Origin: Calcarisporiella thermophila CBS 279.70
Taxonomy: Eukaryota > Calcarisporiellomycota
NCBI RefSeq assembly: GCF_041956535.1
Contig: NW_027192194.1
Span: forward strand, 465,444 to 529,443
Direction of reading: 5' to 3'
Length of the DNA stretch: 64,000 bases
Positions within the stretch are counted from its first letter, which is position 1. Each line of letters begins with the position of its first letter. Under the pieces are notes generated by a model. It was not told the DNA's origin. It saw only the letters and a program-made list of their open reading frames with translations, and did no database searches. Below are positions 50,975 through 62,609 of the stretch, piece after piece. Both the position numbers and the translations under genes were made by a program.

Positions 50975-51754
50975 ATGCCAGTAAGTTATCTATCAATTGA
51001 TATTTGATTGCTGAAAACGTCCTCTAATAATGATGATCCCATGTTGCAGGCGTATCATTCTCAATTCAATGAAGCGACTGAATTTCGATCGCTAGGGAAC
51101 ATGGTAATGCTTCCCATTAAAACAAAAGTTCGTGGACCTGCACCTCCCCCAAGTAAGTATATAGTACAAAACGGCAAACCTTTTTAAGAGGTTTACCGGG
51201 ATGATGAATATTTTATTTTCTCTTTATTCACTTTTTCATTTTGATGATATATCTATATTTTATCAGGTGATCCCACTGCAGATGATATAATTGACGAAGC
51301 CCTCGATCTCTTCCGCGCGAATTGCTTCTTCCGCAATTTCGAAATTAAGGGACAAGCAGACCGTGTACTTATCTATCTCATCCTCTTCATCTCTGAATGC
51401 CTCAATAAACTTGCAACAAAGCCTTCCTCTCAAGGGGATGCAGTCAAGACACTTAATACTGTCGCACTACAGAACTTTGCTATTCCAGGGGATCCAAATT
51501 TCCCTTTGAATGCATTGTATCAAGCGCCAAAAGACCGTAATGAATCCGGTAAGCAAAATATAAAATATGATGTAGCTTCATTGCATTAGGCGCTTGTTAA
51601 TCTATTAAATGAAATAGATATTTTGCGACAATATATGAGCCAGCTGCGTCAAGAGCTAGCGAATCGTTTGGTGGAGCGTGTTTATGTGGACGGGAAGCCA
51701 AGCAAGTGGTGGATGTGTTTTGCAAAGCGAAAGTTCATGAACAAGTCGCTTTAA
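50975..51754 (+). CDS. ARC18: Arp2/3 complex subunit 3 (p21-Arc)
   Basis: Predicted 175 residues, normal for ARPC3. Exons: 50975-50980 (6 nt, Met-Pro), 51050-51152, 51267-51548, 51618-51754. Conserved stretches: MPAYHSQFN at the N-terminus, [54 protein letters not shown] and the C-terminal [14 protein letters not shown]. The subunit helps the seven-protein Arp2/3 complex nucleate branched actin at endocytic patches. The six-base first exon is required to reach the canonical MPAYHS start and would be missed by most gene finders. It is transcribed divergently from RPT3. Confidence 0.96.
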
Positions 51755-52372
51755 TCTTTCTCGTTTCATTTTGGTTTATCTTCAGAATAAATTTGACAAT
51801 TATTTTCACATAATATCCTATCATAGCTGTAAATTCGACCATCGGGTATAGGATAGTCTGCTTTTTAGGTGGCATACTGTCACGTTACTTATATAATAAG
51901 CTATGTCGACTGGTATTGTTCTAAGTTGACATACATGGTGGCGGCAATAGCTTGACTTTTTGTGCAATTGGGTGAGAGTTTTTTCAAAGAGCTTTCTACG
52001 AAAGAATAGGTAGGTATAACTTAAAGCAAAGGAGGAAGAATCGCACCAAATATGAAGTTATTGTTGTACTCTTAATGGAGCGTCTATAATTTTCGTTTTT
52101 CAGATGGGTCAAATATATTACAAAATGCTTCGGATTTTTAAAAGCCTATATTTCAGTAGCTTCGATAGAAATTTGGCCTGAATAATTGCCTGGGGACGGG
52201 AGACTAATTAATGCTTCCCAGTGGTCTATTCCATTTGATTTCTCCCCGCTCTAAATTTTAAGTGCCACCAAACATTCTCCGAAGGCTCAAATTCTCTTAG
52301 CTATACATTTGCAAATTCTACTCTTATTAAGTATCCTTTCTCTATTATATTCTCTGCTGAACAACTCTCAGC
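51755..52372. other. Intergenic: GGA promoter region
   Basis: About 620 bp, AT-rich. No gene supported. Confidence 0.5.
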
Positions 52373-54810
52373 ATGACTATTCCCATCCAAGCTTATATTG
52401 GTATATATGTTTAATTTTGTCAAGAAATATTAGCATTAATTTATCCCATCTAATATTTACTTATAGATCGCGCTTGCGATCCAATGCGTTACGAGCCCGA
52501 TCTGGCACTCAATCTCGAGATCTGTGATATTATCGTTAAAAAAGCTGGAAATACGTAAGTTTTTAGCTTATTATATAATATCGTTAAAGATATTGCTTTC
52601 GACCGCTTTGGAATTGGATTTTTTTTTTGACAAATTTATGAAATGAATTTTTATATTTGTCAAATATATTATAGACCTCGCGATGCCGCAATGCACATCG
52701 TGAAACTGATCAATAATCGCAACTTAAATGTATCGTTACTTGCACTGACAGTAAGATCTCCTGCACTAGTTTCATTTTTTAAGCTTTGAATTTCATTCTG
52801 ACCTCGACTTTTTTTCTCAGCTCCTCGACCACTGTGTCAAGAACTGTGGCTACCCTTTTCATCTGCAAATAGCCACCAAGGAATTTCTCAATGAACTAGT
52901 CAAACGATTTCCAGAACGACCGCCTGCTGTTCCTAATGCTTCAATGCATCGCATCTTGCAAATGATTGGCGAATGGAAGATGACCTTGTGCAGCAATTCT
53001 CGACATCGAGAGGATCTTATCCACATCAAAGATATGTATAGGTTGCTTTCTTTTAAGGGATATAGATTCCCGGCAATGCGCGATGACTCCGTGGCCGCAC
53101 TAAATCCCAGTGAGAATCTGAAATCAGCCGAAGAACTTGAAGAGGAGGATCGGGTAGCTCAGTCGGCGGTATATGTTTATTTTATATATACTAAAATAGA
53201 AAATTTGGGGCAAGACCTGACGATTTCCTATATAGAAATTGCAAGAGTTGATTCGAAGAGGAAGACCAGAGGATTTGGTTAAAGCTAATGAGTTAATGAA
53301 GATAATGGTTGGATATGTAAGTAAGCGTACGCTATTATCCATTGAGAATGACGCGTCTGAATTTTTTCTTGTTTTGCTTTAGGAAAAAAGAGGTCGGCCA
53401 AACTATAGACAACAAATGAACGAGCAGCTCGAAAAAATTCATCAAAAAGCCCTCTTACTTAATGATATGCTCTCGAATGTGAGACCTGGAGATAATATCG
53501 GTGGTGATATCTATGAGGTAGAAAAAAATCATTTCTTCGTCATTTTGTTATGAAGTGGATCTATAATCTCTGGACTGTTTTAGGAAATGGCATCCGCTTG
53601 TAAAGTTGCACAGTCAAAACTACAAAAGATAATAGGAGATGAGGAAAACCCTGAAAGCATAGAGAAATTATTGATGATCAACGACACGATCAACAGCGTG
53701 CTTGACAACTACGCGAACATTCGAAATGGTATTTACTCGACAGAGCCAGGTGCTTCCCCTATTGCACCAGGGTAAATATTATTAGTGCTCAGCTAATTTA
53801 TTTCTGAATTTGAGGCTAATGTATAATGTCGTAGCAACATGGAAAAGCAAATTGCTGCAGTCACTGCCTCGCTTATTGATCTTGACGACTTTGGAACAGG
53901 CACTGAAAATACCCCACAGCAAAATCAGGCAAATTCTGGTGACGGTGCTTCGAATTTGGTGGATGATTTACTCGGCCTTTCATTTAATGATAATTCAGCA
54001 AGTACTGGTTTTGGTATCGGTGGCAACATTGCGTTGCCTTTGGGAGGTGCATCTCAAGGTAAACACGCTTTTTTTGAATCAAACTTCCTAAGATAGTAGC
54101 CTTATTTCCAAACTTAACAGCTATTTCGAACCCCCCTTCCACAGGATTACAAGTTGGTATGCCTACCTCCCTTTCGCAACCCACCTCGGGTGGTATGTTT
54201 AGTGTTTTGGATATCTACCTGGATGTTCCTCCTAATATTCTTTCCATCTGTAATTTTAGTGAATCCAGTGAATGCCAGTGCATTTAATACGAATCCAGCT
54301 TCCCAGAATCTTGACTTTTTCTCCTCAACTCCCGCTAAACCAATTTCTCCTACGCCTAGCAATGACTCCTGGGCATTCGCGAGTCCCCGTCCACAATCAG
54401 CTAACAGTGTCGGGTCGAATTCGTCACAAACCGCATCTATACCTTCCTCTGTCTCTGCCAATGCTCCTTCCAACAGTTTTTCCGTTATGCTGATGGACAA
54501 AAATGGACTACGTGTTGAGCTAGACGTGAAGCGCGGAGATAGCAATGTCCAGCTACACACTCGATTCTCCAACACTACAACTGTTCCTATGAATGACCTT
54601 ACTTTTCATCTTGCTGTACCTAAAAGCCAGCAACTTCGAATGGAGCGTCAATCATCCCATGTTCTCCCCCCACTCTCCCAGGATGGCGTTACTCAGATGA
54701 TACACATCCAAAACCCGAATCGTGAGCCATTGCGGATACGGTACAAGGTAAATTACACGCAAAACGGTGTAAAACTCGAAGAAACTGGAGAATTCTCAAA
54801 GTTTTCTTGA
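52373..54810 (+). CDS. GGA clathrin adaptor (VHS-GAT-GAE), Golgi-localised Arf-binding protein
   Basis: Predicted 596 residues. Exons: 52373-52400, 52467-52554, 52675-52750, 52821-53168, 53236-53316, 53383-53517, 53584-53771, 53835-54058, 54121-54192, 54260-54810. VHS domain (about 5-145): AYIDRACDPMRYEPDLALNL, LTLLDHCVKNCGYPFH. GAT domain (about 180-285): KLQELIRRGRPEDLVKANEL, then a three-helix region with YRQQMNEQLEKIHQKALLLND, binding Arf-GTP and ubiquitin. The hinge contains SLIDLDD and NLVDDLLGLSF, clathrin-box-like motifs, then an S/N/P-rich stretch. The C-terminal GAE ear (about 475-596) contains RVELDVKRGDSNVQLHTRF. The role is sorting from trans-Golgi to endosome/vacuole. The first exon of 28 nt was located by the VHS start MTIPIQAYID; several Mets lie upstream but out of frame. 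Confidence 0.93.
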
Positions 54811-55516
54811 GAATAATATGATGCTGCAATTTCTTATCTGTTATTTATAAATTTTCCTTTTCTCTTTTATTCATTGTTATTTTCTTCATCTCATAGCTGG
54901 TTGAGAATATATACACGATGGGTCGGGTAATCCGTACCCCCCCTTTATTTTTGGAATTACAAATAATTATGGGCGGTTTTTTTTTCATGCATTATTCATG
55001 CATATTAAAGGAAAAGATGCGCCGAATACTTTAGATAATATCAACATCTTTTATTGTCAATTATAGGTCCAAACAATATGTAGTGCTTTAGTTTGCTAAA
55101 AGGCAGTTATAATCAATTCAACTACGAAGGAAGTTAAAGCCTTTTCTGTCTGACGAGCTCTTATGTTATCATGATAGGCACAAGTATATGCGCCCAAATC
55201 AAATTTCAACTAGATCATTCTATCTGGAATAAATGCCAGTTATTGCATTGCCTTTGATATTTTGGGCATAATTTCTTGGATAATTGATAATATTGTATTT
55301 TATAATTTCAAAATCTTAATTTAAGAAATTTGTGACTAAATTTTGAGCATTCACTTTCAAAAGGGAATAAAGGAAGCATAGTGCAACTTGCACCACTTTC
55401 ATGGCACTCTTCAAGATATAATCCAAAATTGTCCTTGCTCTTATATTCATTTGCTTTGATTTTACTGCCTCTTTTTGGAAAAATCTCCTATTTCATTTTG
55501 TTCGCGACGGTAGGGC
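54811..55516. other. Intergenic between GGA and CLC genes
   Basis: About 700 bp, AT-rich. It contains the GGA 3' UTR and CLC promoter. No other gene seen. Confidence 0.5.
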
Positions 55517-58500
55517 ATGGCAGATCCACGCGATGATACCGAGCTAGACTCGCCACCCGCCGTGCGCAGATCCGCAAATAATGTCGCTAACTCCCGACAG
55601 CTTACTTCGCCCCTTGTGGATCTCGAGAGATCTACATCCCCTGTAGCTTCTTCACTCGATCGCTCTGACGCAATTGAATTCGATGACATGCAACGTCAAG
55701 TTGCAGAGGCATTGCGAAACAAGCTGTAGGTTTTAAAATTGCTAACATTTTTCATATAATATTTTACTTAATTGTGAATATGTGATAGAAATGATGTTGA
55801 CGATGACTTTACATTTAAGCGAATTCATGTTCCAAAATCTGGTCGCTTCCATCGCGCTCCTTCACCATCGCCTCTCTTTTCGCATCACTCTTCCTCTACC
55901 TCTCAGATTCAGCAAAACAAAAGCGATGAAGATGATTTTAATGATGGCGATTGGGTCGTTGAGGGTACCGGGCGTCGCGTGACCTATGATGATTTCACTA
56001 CGATCGACTGGATACATGATTTTGCTAAGGAGCGCGTGAGGCAACGAAGATTACGATCACAAAAGGGCATATATCGACAGTTATGGGCAGCATTCGATTC
56101 AACACAAGCTTGGATTATCATTTTGGGCGTCGCAATTGCAACTGGCTGGTTAGCAGCATTTATTGATATCTCTACAGAGTGGTTAGGAGACCTGAAAGAG
56201 GGATATTGTGGTACCGGATTTTATTTGAATCGAAAATTCTGCTGCTGGGGTATAGAAGGTAAGGCTGTGGATACAAGGTTATGATGGTTGCTATATTTCA
56301 TTTTTCTTCTTTCATCAGAGAACGAGCCATGCAGTTTCTGGGTATCATGGGGGGACCTTGTATCTGGTTCTAGTACAGGAAAATTCTTTTTATCCTATCT
56401 CTTTTATGTGATCTTCGCAATAGTATTTGCAACTACAGCATCTGTGCTAGTGGTGAATTTTGCCCCATATGCTGCGGGCAGTGGGATACCCGAAGTAAAA
56501 ACAATATTGGGGGGATTCGTGATTCGAAAGTTCCTAGGGCTCTGGACCCTATGCGTGAAGAGTGTTGGGCTGGTGAGTAAAAAAATAAGGCTAGTTATTA
56601 ATTACGCGAGTTAAAATCTTCTTTTTAGGTGCTCGCGACAGCTTCCGGGTTGAGTATCGGTAAAGAAGGTCCGCTTGTGCATGTCGCTTGTTGCTGCGGA
56701 AATGTGTTCCCTAGATTGTTCGAAAAATATCGGAATAATGAGGCCAAGAAACGCGAGATTCTATCAGCTGCTTCGGCCGCAGGTATCTCGGTCGCATTTG
56801 GAGCCCCAATTGGGGGTGTGTTATTCAGTTTAGAGGTAACGGGATTTTCGCTCTTGGTGTTCGTTATAAAGTGAATAAACATTAATTCTATTTTCGTTGA
56901 AACATAGGAGGTGTCTTCGTATTTCCCGTCAAAAACAATGTGGAGAAGTTTCTTTTGTGCGCTGGTGGCATCGGTTGTATTGCAGGTAGTCACCCTATTA
57001 TATCCTTGTGAATTAAATATAACTTGGTGTGATTGATGCTTTTGCTTTTTTTTTTTGGTAGCTTATGAATCCCTTTCGAACTGGCAAACTCGTGCTTTTT
57101 CAAGTTTCTTATGACCGCAATTGGCATGGGTTTGAGATGATATTTTTTGTAATCTTGGGAGTGCTGGGAGGACTCTTCGGCGCATTCTTCACCCATCTTA
57201 ACCTGCGCATCACTGAATACCGCAAATCAACTTGGATTAGACATTTTCCAATTGAAGAGGTAGTTATAGTGACTCTTGCGAGCTCTTTATTCGGCTATTT
57301 AAATAGATTTATGCGGTAAATATTTGACTATTAAGGCATATCTAATTTTATATGCATGCTGATGTTGTTTCTTGGTACAGGGTGAGCTCATCCGATTTAC
57401 TTGGCAGTTTATTTCGAGAGTGCGAAAGGAGCAGCAAATTTGGCCTTTGCAAGTAAGCGTTGACATGAGATGTTCACTTGTGTGTGATCACATACTAACC
57501 TTATGTATTAGCTCTGATGATTTCCTTTCAATAGCCCTTCTTCTAATCTTAGCAGGCACCCTAAAAATATTCTTCACTGCTGTTACGTTTGGGACAAAAG
57601 TGCCTGCAGGTGTTCTCACTCCTTCCATGGCCATCGGTGCTTGCTTTGGACGGGCACTTGGCCTTCTTATCCAGGCCTGGCAGCGATACCACCATGGTTT
57701 TTGGTTATTTGCCAGCTGCAAGCCCGATATGCCTTGTGTCACACCTGGAACTTATGCAATGGTGGGAGCTGCGGCTGCCCTCGGGGGAGTGACACGCATG
57801 ACGGGTTAGAATGCATTTCGCCACAAGTGCGTAAATCATGCTGTATTGAACTAACATGCTATTATCCCAGTTTCCCTTGTGGTTATCATGTTTGAGTTGA
57901 CGGGTGCTCTGACTTATGTTTTGCCCATTATGATTGCAGGTAAGCTTGTTATATTCGATTACCATTATTATCCGCCCCTTAATATGCCTTTTCCTTCTAG
58001 TTATGATTAGCAAATGGGTGGGCGATGCATTTGGCAAGGAAAGTATCTACGATGGCATCATTCGACTGAACGGCTTTCCATATCTCAACAGTAAGGAAGA
58101 GTATGTGCATCACACTCTTGCTTCGGACGTCATGACAAGAGTAGATGATTTAGTGCTGATCACAGCCACAGGAATGACGATTGAGAATTTGGGTAGGTTA
58201 TTTGCTTCCATTACATCTATTTTCGTATCAATTAACTATTGATTGTAGATGAGCTTTTACATGAGACTGACTACAAGGGATTCCCCGTCGTAAATTCTTT
58301 GGGGGATTTAGCCCTAGTGGGCTACATTTCACGATCTGAACTTCGATACGCTCTTGGTACATCTTTGGCAACATATAGTTGAGTTTTGTCGTTCACCTTA
58401 ACAATTATCAATTGTTTTTGTAGAGGAAGCGCGGACTAAATCAAACGTAGATGCCTCATCACCTTGCTATTTTACAAGTAACTTCCCTATCTTAGAGAGT

Positions 58501-58930
58501 AGCGCATTCGTAGATCTAAGGCCATGGATGGACCTAGTAAATATCAAAGTTGCTTTTTCTGCTGTATCTATTAAATTATTGACCTTCGGGTTAAATTATA
58601 TCAGACACCAATTACGGCTTCCTATAAGTCACCTATGATTCTTATCGTAGACCTATTTCAAAAAATGGTATACCAATTTTTTTTTTTGGAAATAACCAGT
58701 GAGAATGGATGGTCTAACTATTGTTCTTCTTACAGGGAATCCGCTATGTCCTCCTTACCATGCGTGGCCAGCTGATGGGTCTAATCACGAAAAAGGATGT
58801 TTTAAGGCATCTCGCGATCCTTGAGCACCCTCAGTTCGACACTGCAGGGTTCATTGTAGGGGATGGATCTGCGGCGAATTTAATATCTTTTGAGAGGCGG
58901 TTATCGCAGGCGTCTTCAATGATGGATTAG
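55517..58930 (+). CDS. CLC-type H+/Cl- exchanger with CBS domains (CLC-3/4/5, Gef1-like)
   Basis: Predicted 858 residues. Exons: 55517-55725, 55789-56258, 56319-56572, 56629-56835, 56908-56985, 57062-57315, 57381-57452, 57512-57804, 57871-57939, 58001-58192, 58249-58356, 58424-58536, 58605-58667, 58736-58930. A cytosolic N-terminus of about 160 residues precedes the channel core. Signature motifs are GSGIPE (about 280-285) and GKEGPLVH with gating E324. A second glutamate in [18 protein letters not shown] (380/381) corresponds to the proton-path glutamate of exchangers, so this is an antiporter rather than a channel. Two CBS domains form the C-terminus ([30 protein letters not shown]). It probably acidifies or supplies chloride to Golgi, endosome or vacuole. 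Motif and phases support all 14 exons. Confidence 0.95.
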
Positions 58931-59298
58931 TGTGAGATCTGTAAACTGGAGTTGTGTATTATTCTCTATCTTAGATAAATATATGATATCAAATATCATG
59001 CTCGACTACGAGCAACTCAATTTTGGAAGCCGAGTTTACGACCGATAGCAGAAAAATCACTTATCTTTCGAATACAGACTAAGTGAGGATAGGGAATGAA
59101 AATTTGAAGCACAAAGATTTCGAGTGGTGAACTTGAACACATCTGAATATGAAAAATGTTAACCCATCGAGGTATCTGATGTTTGAATAGATATTAGATC
59201 TTGATTAATCATCACAGCAAATATTCTACAATGACAGCAGCATAAATATAGTCTCTATAAAACAAGTGATAAAAAAAAAAGATAATTCTACGTGCCCA
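58931..59298. other. Convergent 3' intergenic region, CLC and DnaJ genes
   Basis: About 370 bp, AT-rich. It contains two adjacent short inverted repeats at 58983-59014. Confidence 0.5.
58983..59014. repeat. Two adjacent inverted repeats in the CLC 3' flank
   Basis: ATGATAT/ATATCAT (58983-58999) is followed directly by TGCTCG-ACTA-CGAGCA (58999-59014). They could fold as twin hairpins in the 3' UTR; significance unknown. Confidence 0.55.
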
Positions 59299-60018
59299 TC
59301 AGCTATTCTTCCTTCTCTGATGGGGTAATGTAAGGCTAGAAGTAAAGGTGCCCGCCAACACCAACATAATTCCAAATGCTGTACAAGTTTTCCAGAACCG
59401 ACCAAATGAGCCTTCGCCTGCCTTTTCTTGGCTTTTTTCGCGCTCCCACTGACGTCTTTGCGCAGCCTGCGCACGTAGCTCCTCCCCGTAGTGCTTTTCG
59501 TAGTGCTCCTTGTGGTTGAAGCTCCCCGGCTTTACCCCAAAGGGAGTAGCGCTCACTGTGGGACTGCGTCGTATTGGCCTTGAGGCTGAGAAACGACTCC
59601 TGGATACTGACGCATGTCGTGCGCTACTTCCCCGATTAATCGTGCGGTCATACTCTCTTCTAGACGCCTCGTGTCCAAGGATCGAATATGCTTCGCTATA
59701 AATAATACAGCAAATCGTCGGCTAGAGAACGAAGCTAGAACGGCAGTAGAATAATTACCTAATTTTTAAGAATTTCTTATGCGCTTCTTCGCTATTGTTT
59801 CGATCTGGATGGTATTTGAGTGATAATTTGTAGAATTGCGATTTGATTTTTTTTCCATCTGCATCGGGATGGCATTCAAGTGCCTCATAATGATTGCGAA
59901 GGATAATTGAGGTACTGAAATGGCGGGGATAAAACTGTGACATGCGAGATGCACACTGCGATTGTTTTAAAACCTGTGCGCATATCTTGGTTGAATGCCA
60001 TTGATGCAGGCCTGCCAT
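59299..60018 (-). CDS. DnaJ-domain protein, probably mitochondrial (DNAJC4-like)
   Basis: Predicted 218 residues. Exons: 60018-59759 and 59695-59299. A basic, Ser-rich leader of about 40 residues (ending RHFSTSIILRN) looks like a mitochondrial presequence. The J domain follows at once: HYEALECHPDADGKKIKSQF, then YKLSLKYHPDRN with the HPD tripeptide at 70-72, and AYSILGHEASRREYDR. The rest is basic/charged (RAQAAQRRQWEREKSQEKA) and ends with one hydrophobic segment (AFGIMLVLAGTFTSSLTLP), a likely inner-membrane anchor. It would stimulate the ATPase of a mitochondrial Hsp70. It is divergent from POB3, 151 bp apart. Targeting is inferred from composition only. Confidence 0.82.
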
Positions 60019-60169
60019 TTTACATATCTATCTTAAAAATCATGCCAGATAATTTTTATACTGGTAACTAAATGAAATCGCTTGGTGGCTAAGATTTTTA
60101 TAATCGTAGACAGGATTTTAGTTTCTCTGTTTGTTTTCAACGCGTCAACAGATCTGACGGCAAACCATA
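60019..60169. promoter_or_regulatory. Bidirectional promoter, DnaJ gene / POB3
   Basis: 151 bp between divergent start codons. It carries the second copy of the shared element at 60074-60093. Confidence 0.7.
60074..60093 (+). promoter_or_regulatory. Shared promoter element, copy 2
   Basis: Reads GAAATC, G, CTTGGTGGCTAAG; differs from copy 1 at 50885 by one inserted base and one substitution. Confidence 0.5.
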
Positions 60170-62350
60170 ATGGGAGATAGGCAATACGATTTCGACGATA
60201 TATATCTCGGAATGCAGCGAGATGCGGGCCGCTTACGGCTGGCACCAAGCGGCGTTGGATGGAAAGCGGGTGAAAAAATGCTTACCGTCCCAATTGCAGA
60301 TATAAAAAAGATCCACTGGCTACGAGTAGCACGCGATTTCCAACTACGCATCACATTACGCAATGGCAATGTAGTCAAGTTTGACGGATTCAAGAAAGAT
60401 GTAACGATGATTATTATGAATAATTGTCACCTTTTTTCAGGCTGTGTACTGATCAGAGTTTTTTTTTTCTCTCTCTGCTGTAGGATTTCGAGGAGTTAAA
60501 ATCAATCATAAAATCTCTGTATCATTTACAACTGGAAAATAAGGAGCTCAGCCTTAAGGGTTGGAACTGGGGACAAACGGATTTCCAGGGATCTCAGCTC
60601 CTCTTTAATGTTTCAAATCGCACGATGTTTGAGCTGCCATTAGATGAAGTCACAGACACCAATCTTACATCAAAAAATGAAGTGAGCCTAGAGTTTGTTT
60701 TATCCGATCAGTCTTCTGGTGGGAAAAAAGGCCGCGTGGCTTCCGATGTGGACCAGCTGGTGGAAATGCGATTGTTTATTCCTGGGACTGTGGTTAAGGA
60801 GGAGACTGATGACATCGAGAATAAAGAGGGTGAGGACGGGGAGGAGGAGATTAGTGCAGCACAAGCATTCTATGACATGGTGAAAACGAAAGCAGATTTG
60901 GGCCAGGTCACTGGCGAGGGTATTGTTTCCTTCTCTGAAGTGTTATTCCTTACACCACGGTAGGCTATCCTGATACCACTTCTTTATCGAAGCTCCCTAA
61001 ACTTTTTTTTTTACTCTCTCAGTGGGCGATATGAAATCGATATGTACCCCGACTTCTTGCGGTTGCGCGGAAAAACCTATGACTACAAGATTGTTTACGA
61101 CAATATTATCAAACTTTTCTTATTACCAAAGCCAGACGACCTTCATGTCGTCTTTGTGGTATGTCTCGTTATTAGCTAGATCCCTAAGATGCAATGGCAA
61201 AATAGTATTAAATCTCTAATTTTTTTCCTTTCTTTTTTTTTTTTTAGATTGGACTAGACCCTCCTTTGCGACAAGGCCAGACTCGGTATCCATTCTTGGT
61301 GCTGCAGTTTATTCGAGATGAAGAGCTAGAGGTTACCCTGAATTTAGATGAGTATGTATTTTTTATATCCTTTTACCGTTAGCTTTTCTAAACCAAATTT
61401 TCTTATGTACCTATTATAACAGCGAAACGATTAATGAGAAGTATGAGGGTAAATTGCAAAAGTCATATGACGCACCAACCTATGAAGTGGTGAGCACAAT
61501 CTTCCGCGGACTTGCAGGCAGGAAAGTCACTGTTCCTGGAAGTTATAAGAGGTAATTCTCTAAATTTAACTATCATCCACAAGGGAAACTTGACTCTTTT
61601 TTTTTCTGCTGGAATTAATAGCCACCACGGTGCAGCGGGTATCAAAGCATCAATGAAAGCAAACGAGGGTCACCTCTATCCGCTCGAGAAATGCTTCCTG
61701 TTCATTCCGAAACCTACCACCTTTATTCCTCATCAGGAAATTGAAAGCGTAGTATTTTCACGGCAAGTTTTTCATATATTTTGAAGAGATATATAGAGCT
61801 TTTGTTAATTCCCACTATTCGATTGTTTTTTTTTTAGTGTTGGAACTTCGTTGACAAGTTCAAGAACCTTCGATCTTAAATTCAACATGCGGAGCGGCCA
61901 AGACTATCAATTTTCAAGTATTAACAGGTATTCAGCGAGAACTTATCCTTCTAGATGTGATTTATTGCTTATCATATGGGTTTTTTTTTTAAAGAGAGGA
62001 GCATGCAACCTTAGACGAGTTCCTTAAGAGTAAGAAAATCAAGATCAAGAACGAGCTCAACGAGGACACTGTTGTTAGCTATGCTGAGCTGGGCGAAGAA
62101 AGCGAGTCAGACGAAGAAGCTGGAGGGGGACGAAAGAGGCGTCGGACTGAGGGTGAAGACATGGATGAAGATGAGAGTGGTAATTATATTTCTTGTGGGC
62201 TAAATCATAACGAGTTACTCACGCTACTCTTGCTCTCTACTCTTAGTTGACGAAGATTTCGTTGCAGAGGAATCGGAATCCGACGTGGCCGAAGAGTATG
62301 ATTCCGAGGCAGGATCCGACGAAGAGAATGCCGAAGAGGACGAGGAGTAG
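60170..62350 (+). CDS. POB3: FACT histone chaperone subunit Pob3 (SSRP1 without HMG box)
   Basis: Predicted 531 residues. Exons: 60170-60400, 60484-60959, 61023-61158, 61248-61351, 61423-61551, 61622-61762, 61838-61927, 61995-62179, 62247-62350. The N-terminal domain ([20 protein letters not shown]) is followed by the SSRP1 core with tandem PH domains ([54 protein letters not shown]). It ends in a long acidic tail ([20 protein letters not shown]), the usual H2A-H2B-binding tail, with no HMG box, as in fungi. With Spt16 it moves nucleosomes during transcription and replication. The intron after 61762 has a GC donor (GCAAGT), needed to keep [14 protein letters not shown] in frame. Confidence 0.96.
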
Positions 62351-62609
62351 TTACCCGAAGCGCATGCTTAAAGGTACTACTCCGTTTTTCTATATTTTTT
62401 CTTTTTTCCACTAAGCTATAACTAAGATAGCCTTGTTTTGTAAGAAACTTAATTCTTTGAATAAAATGACTGTAAGTTTTATATAAAGTTCGAAGTGTGA
62501 AAATAAAGGTGATGCAAATCCAAAGAGTACAGCAAGATAGTATAATAAATATTTAAACAGTGGTAGGAGAAAAATAATCTTTTGCGATTATGAAAATAGA
62601 AATTAAAAC
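62351..62609. other. Convergent 3' intergenic region, POB3 and glutaredoxin
   Basis: About 260 bp, AT-rich. Nothing recognised. Confidence 0.5.
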
